This document shows, piece after piece, positions 61,871-64,000 of a stretch of DNA of 64,000 bases. The stretch lies in NCBI RefSeq assembly GCF_036248255.1, contig NZ_CP109178.1, positions 682,001 through 746,000 on the forward strand, written 5' to 3'. Position 1 is the stretch's first letter. Each line of letters begins with the position of its first letter. The notes beneath the pieces are model-generated. The model was not told where the DNA came from. It saw nothing but the letters and a program-made list of their open reading frames with translations, and did not search any database. The DNA comes from Streptomyces sp. NBC_01717. Lineage in GTDB: Bacteria; Actinomycetota; Actinomycetes; Streptomycetales; Streptomycetaceae. A program made the position numbers and the translations under genes.

Positions 61871-62284
61871 TCAGATCCGGTTGACGCCTCCGTGGCCGCC
61901 CTGCCGCGCAGTGACGCCGAGATGTTCTCCGACCTTGTTCACGAGCAGCGTCATCTCGTACGCGACCTGACCGACGTCGGCCTCGGCCGCGGTCAGCACG
62001 CACAGACAGCTGCCGTCTCCTGCGGCAGTCACGAAGAGGAGCGCCTCGTCGAACTCCACCATCGTCTGCCTGGCCTTGCCTGCCCGGAAGTGCCGTCCCG
62101 AGCCACGGGCGAGGCTGTGCAGCCCCGACGAGACCGCGGCGAGATGCTCGGCGTCCTCCCGTGCCAGCCCCGTACTCGCTCCCGTCACCAGGCCGTCGTT
62201 CGAAAGCACCAGGGCGTGCCGTATGTGCTCGACGCGGCCGGTGAGATCGTCAAGGAGCCAGTCAAGTCCCCTGTCCAGCGCCAT
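61871..62284 (-). CDS. Roadblock/LC7-domain protein (CvnB-like)
   Basis: 137 residues with a roadblock/LC7 fold: LDWLLDDLTGRVEHIRHALVLSNDGLVT, then HLAAVSSGLHSLARGSGRHFR and GDGSCLCVLTAAEADVGQVAYEMTLLV. In Streptomyces conservons these act as GTPase-activating or scaffold partners of the small GTPase (CvnD). Here it lies 125 bp downstream of the GTPase gene, in reversed order, and the CvnA kinase and CvnC (DUF742) genes are missing. Confidence 0.86.
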   Translation of the reverse strand: MALDRGLDWLLDDLTGRVEHIRHALVLSNDGLVTGASTGLAREDAEHLAAVSSGLHSLARGSGRHFRAGKARQTMVEFDEALLFVTAAGDGSCLCVLTAAEADVGQVAYEMTLLVNKVGEHLGVTARQGGHGGVNRI

Positions 62285-62409
62285 TTCCCCGCTCCTCCCC
62301 GCTCATGCGTTCCCCGTACGTGTCCGCGTTCCCACGTTGCGCGCAAGCCTTGCGTACAGCTCACGTACGAGCAAGCGCCCTCCTGCATCCGCGAGTCGCA
62401 CAGGAAGGG

Positions 62410-63048
62410 TCAGCCCACCGAGTCGAGGAGCCGCGCCGTGTGCATCCGGCCGGCGTACTCGACCATGCGGATGAGGACCTCCTTGCCCGAGTCGCGGTCG
62501 CGCGCGTCGCACAGCACGACCGGTGTCCCCAGGTCGAGATCGAGGGCGCGGGACACTTCGCGCTCGCCGTAGGCGCGAGCTCCCGCGAAACAGTTGACGG
62601 CCACGACGAACGGGATCCTGCGATGCTCGAAGTAGTCGACGGCCGGGAAACAGTCTTCGAGCCGCCTGGTGTCGGCGAGCACGACCGCGCCGAGGGCCCC
62701 TTGGGATAGTTCGTCCCAAAGGAACCAGAACCGGTCCTGCCCGGGTGTGCCGAAGAGATAGAGCGAGAGGCCGGACCGGATGGTGATGCGCCCGAAGTCC
62801 ATGGCCACGGTCGTGGTGGTCTTCTGATCCACCCCGTCGGTGTCGTCGACCGACTGTCCGGCCTCGCTGAGGAGTTCCTCAGTACGCAGCGGCCGGATCT
62901 CACTGACCGCACCGACGAGAGTCGTCTTACCGACCCCGAAGCCTCCGGCGACCAATATCTTCAGCGCGAGAGCGTCGGTCTCCGCGGCCGGCTCAGCCGC
63001 TCCCCCGACCGTCTCTCCGCCCGTTCTGTCAGCGTCCTCGGAAGGCAT
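62410..63048 (-). CDS. Small GTP-binding protein (CvnD/MglA-like)
   Basis: 212 residues. P-loop LKILVAGGFGVGKTTLVGAVSE at ~29-50 with GFGVGKTT, then MDFGRITI, GTPGQDRFWFLWDEL (G3-like) and VAVNCF (G4-like). This is a conservon-type Ras/MglA-like GTPase; it probably controls polarity or gene expression with the roadblock partner. ATG 63048 has GAGAAG upstream. The acidic N-terminal ~28 residues are low-complexity. Neighbouring ArsR gene is divergent. Confidence 0.88.
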   Translation of the reverse strand: MPSEDADRTGGETVGGAAEPAAETDALALKILVAGGFGVGKTTLVGAVSEIRPLRTEELLSEAGQSVDDTDGVDQKTTTTVAMDFGRITIRSGLSLYLFGTPGQDRFWFLWDELSQGALGAVVLADTRRLEDCFPAVDYFEHRRIPFVVAVNCFAGARAYGEREVSRALDLDLGTPVVLCDARDRDSGKEVLIRMVEYAGRMHTARLLDSVG

Positions 63049-63382
63049 CGATCACTTCTCTCACCCGTGAGCCTCAAGATGGAAAAGCGCAGATCAGAGC
63101 CATCTTGACGGGCTCGGTTCGGTATCTGTGGGCTGCGGTACGTGTGACAGCATGGCAAGCAGTGGCCCCACCCCGAGCAACGTGATCGGATTTTGACCGG
63201 AGTGGCCGGACAGAGACCACTCGGTGTTCGTATGAGATCACTGTTTGAGCCGAATTGGAGCCTGGTTCCAGCCAGAGCTGAACCTGGCGCGGTTGTGCGG
63301 TCAGGCCCGAGGCCTTCACGTCCGGCGCCTGCACTGATCGCTTCGGGCGTGGGGAGACAGTCCGGACGGACAGGAGACAAGA
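63049..63382. other. 334-bp divergent promoter region
   Basis: No gene recognised. It must carry the promoters of the GTPase gene (minus) and the ArsR gene (plus). I found no strong palindrome here. Confidence 0.4.
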
Positions 63383-63748
63383 GTGTCGACACCAGCCGGC
63401 GGCGGCCTCGACGATCCGTCCGCGGAAGTGCTGGCGGAGGCGGCCGCAGCCTTCGCACTGCTCGCGACGCCGGCGCGGCTGCACATCGTCTGGGCGCTGT
63501 CACAGGGTGAGAGTGATGTGACCGGTCTTGCGGAGCTGGTGGGCGGCACGCTGCCGTCGGTGAGCCAGCATCTGACGAAACTGAAATTGGCCGGTCTGGT
63601 GCGATCGCGGCGCGAGGGCCGCCGTCAGGCGTATCTCGTGGACGATCCAGACGTGGTGACGGTGGTTCGGCTGATCGTCGGCCAGCTCGCAGCACGGGCC
63701 GGACACGCGCCCCCGCAGCACGTACACCTCCGTGGCCTCGGCGTCTGA
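63383..63748 (+). CDS. ArsR/SmtB-family regulator
   Basis: 121 residues: AAAAFALLATPARLHIVWALSQGESDVTGLAELVGGTLPSVSQHLTKLKLAGLVRSRREGRRQAYLVDD, in pieces, is the full ArsR winged helix. There is no CxC metal motif; His residues are few except HAPPQHVHLRG at the C-terminus, which could bind metal. GTG 63383 has AGGAGA upstream. It is divergent from the GTPase gene; a transporter or metal-resistance gene might follow beyond the window. Confidence 0.88.
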   Translation: MSTPAGGGLDDPSAEVLAEAAAAFALLATPARLHIVWALSQGESDVTGLAELVGGTLPSVSQHLTKLKLAGLVRSRREGRRQAYLVDDPDVVTVVRLIVGQLAARAGHAPPQHVHLRGLGV

Positions 63749-63786
63749 AAGCAGCGCAGCCGCAGGATCCCGCCGCACCGGCCGCG

Positions 63787-63957
63787 GTGACTCCGACTCT
63801 CCGGCCCAGGCGCTTCGTCCCCGGTCTCGTGGACGTAGCGTTCGGTGTCCTGCTGCCGCCGCTCGAAATCGCGTTGCCTGCCATGGTTCGCGCGTTGTAC
63901 GCGTATGGACAGAGCGCGACCCGTAACCGCTGCCCACATAACTGGAGATCCTCATGA
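63787..63957 (+). CDS. Possible short hydrophobic peptide gene
   Basis: 56 residues from GTG 63787: FVPGLVDVAFGVLLPPLEIALPAMV suggests one hydrophobic segment, and the stop overlaps the next ATG as ATGA. The coupling is suggestive, but the start lacks a ribosome-binding site and no family is recognised. It may be a decayed transporter start. Confidence 0.25.
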   Translation: MTPTLRPRRFVPGLVDVAFGVLLPPLEIALPAMVRALYAYGQSATRNRCPHNWRSS

Positions 63958-64000
63958 GCCTGCAGCACATCGATGTGTGCGTGCGTCGCGCGACCCTCGA
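63954..64000 (+). CDS. Possible gene start cut by window end
   Basis: ATG 63954 follows TGGAGATCCTC and reads MSLQHIDVCVRRATLE to the edge. Too short to identify; it may be the next gene of the ArsR unit. Confidence 0.35.
   Translation, partial: MSLQHIDVCVRRATL

Overview
The window is high-GC actinobacterial chromosome, almost certainly Streptomyces. Supporting signs are the nearly G/C-only third codon positions, GTG and TTG starts, rare TTA (bldA-type) leucine codons, many TetR/MarR/ArsR regulators, a PAS-GAF-PP2C-kinase signalling protein, a 24-residue actinobacterial bL37 gene, LAxTG sortase substrates and secreted hydrolases with ricin-type lectin domains. I see no biosynthetic gene cluster, prophage or CRISPR array. 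The content is accessory chromosome: catabolism, secreted enzymes, regulators and insertion-sequence (IS) debris.

0-13 kb: the end of a TetR gene; two paralogous aldehyde dehydrogenases divergent from a TetR gene, with a three-copy operator-like repeat between them; a dienelactone hydrolase; an anti-sigma-type ATPase divergent from another TetR gene; a four-helix membrane protein; an ISL3 transposase remnant beside the bL37 gene; a type-B carboxylesterase; the first of two paralogous secreted Gly-rich proteins; and tRNA-Trp.

13-28 kb: a LATTG-anchored hydrolase, a MOSC/reductase/ferredoxin fusion, a decayed frameshifted gene, an overlapping MarR-type pair, the second Gly-rich paralogue, a NarL-type two-component pair, a CPA2 antiporter, an MFS permease, a tyrosine-phosphatase-like protein and a DGPF/ECF42 sigma-factor pair.

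28-40 kb: a TTA-containing streptogrisin-type protease with a LacI-type palindrome in its promoter region; a three-gene multiple-monosaccharide ABC transporter with paired upstream repeats; an orphan AbiEii-like nucleotidyltransferase; then an IS-rich patch. In that patch a short-chain dehydrogenase with a MerR-type, apparently leaderless promoter lies between two oppositely oriented fragments of one IS5-family element. A complete relative and a 156-bp MITE-like element follow.

40-64 kb: sialidase, esterase, GH25 muramidase, an F420-type oxidoreductase, a Cys-cluster/pentapeptide protein followed by a radical-SAM protein with unusual cysteine spacing, a truncated FAD oxidase, a translationally coupled GH16/GH18 glycanase pair sharing a duplicated lectin domain, a MarR/MFS efflux pair, a TTA-containing small gene, a 3-hydroxyisobutyryl-CoA hydrolase-like enzyme, a PP2C regulator, an LAETG-anchored protein, two acetyltransferases, a DUF6397 protein, a GTPase/roadblock pair resembling half a conservon, and an ArsR regulator.

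The best second-look items are the radical-SAM/Cys-cluster pair, the IS-bounded dehydrogenase with its MerR-type promoter, the duplicated Gly-rich secreted modules, the TTA-containing protease, and the lectin-domain duplication. Functions are read from motifs by eye; no similarity search was run.
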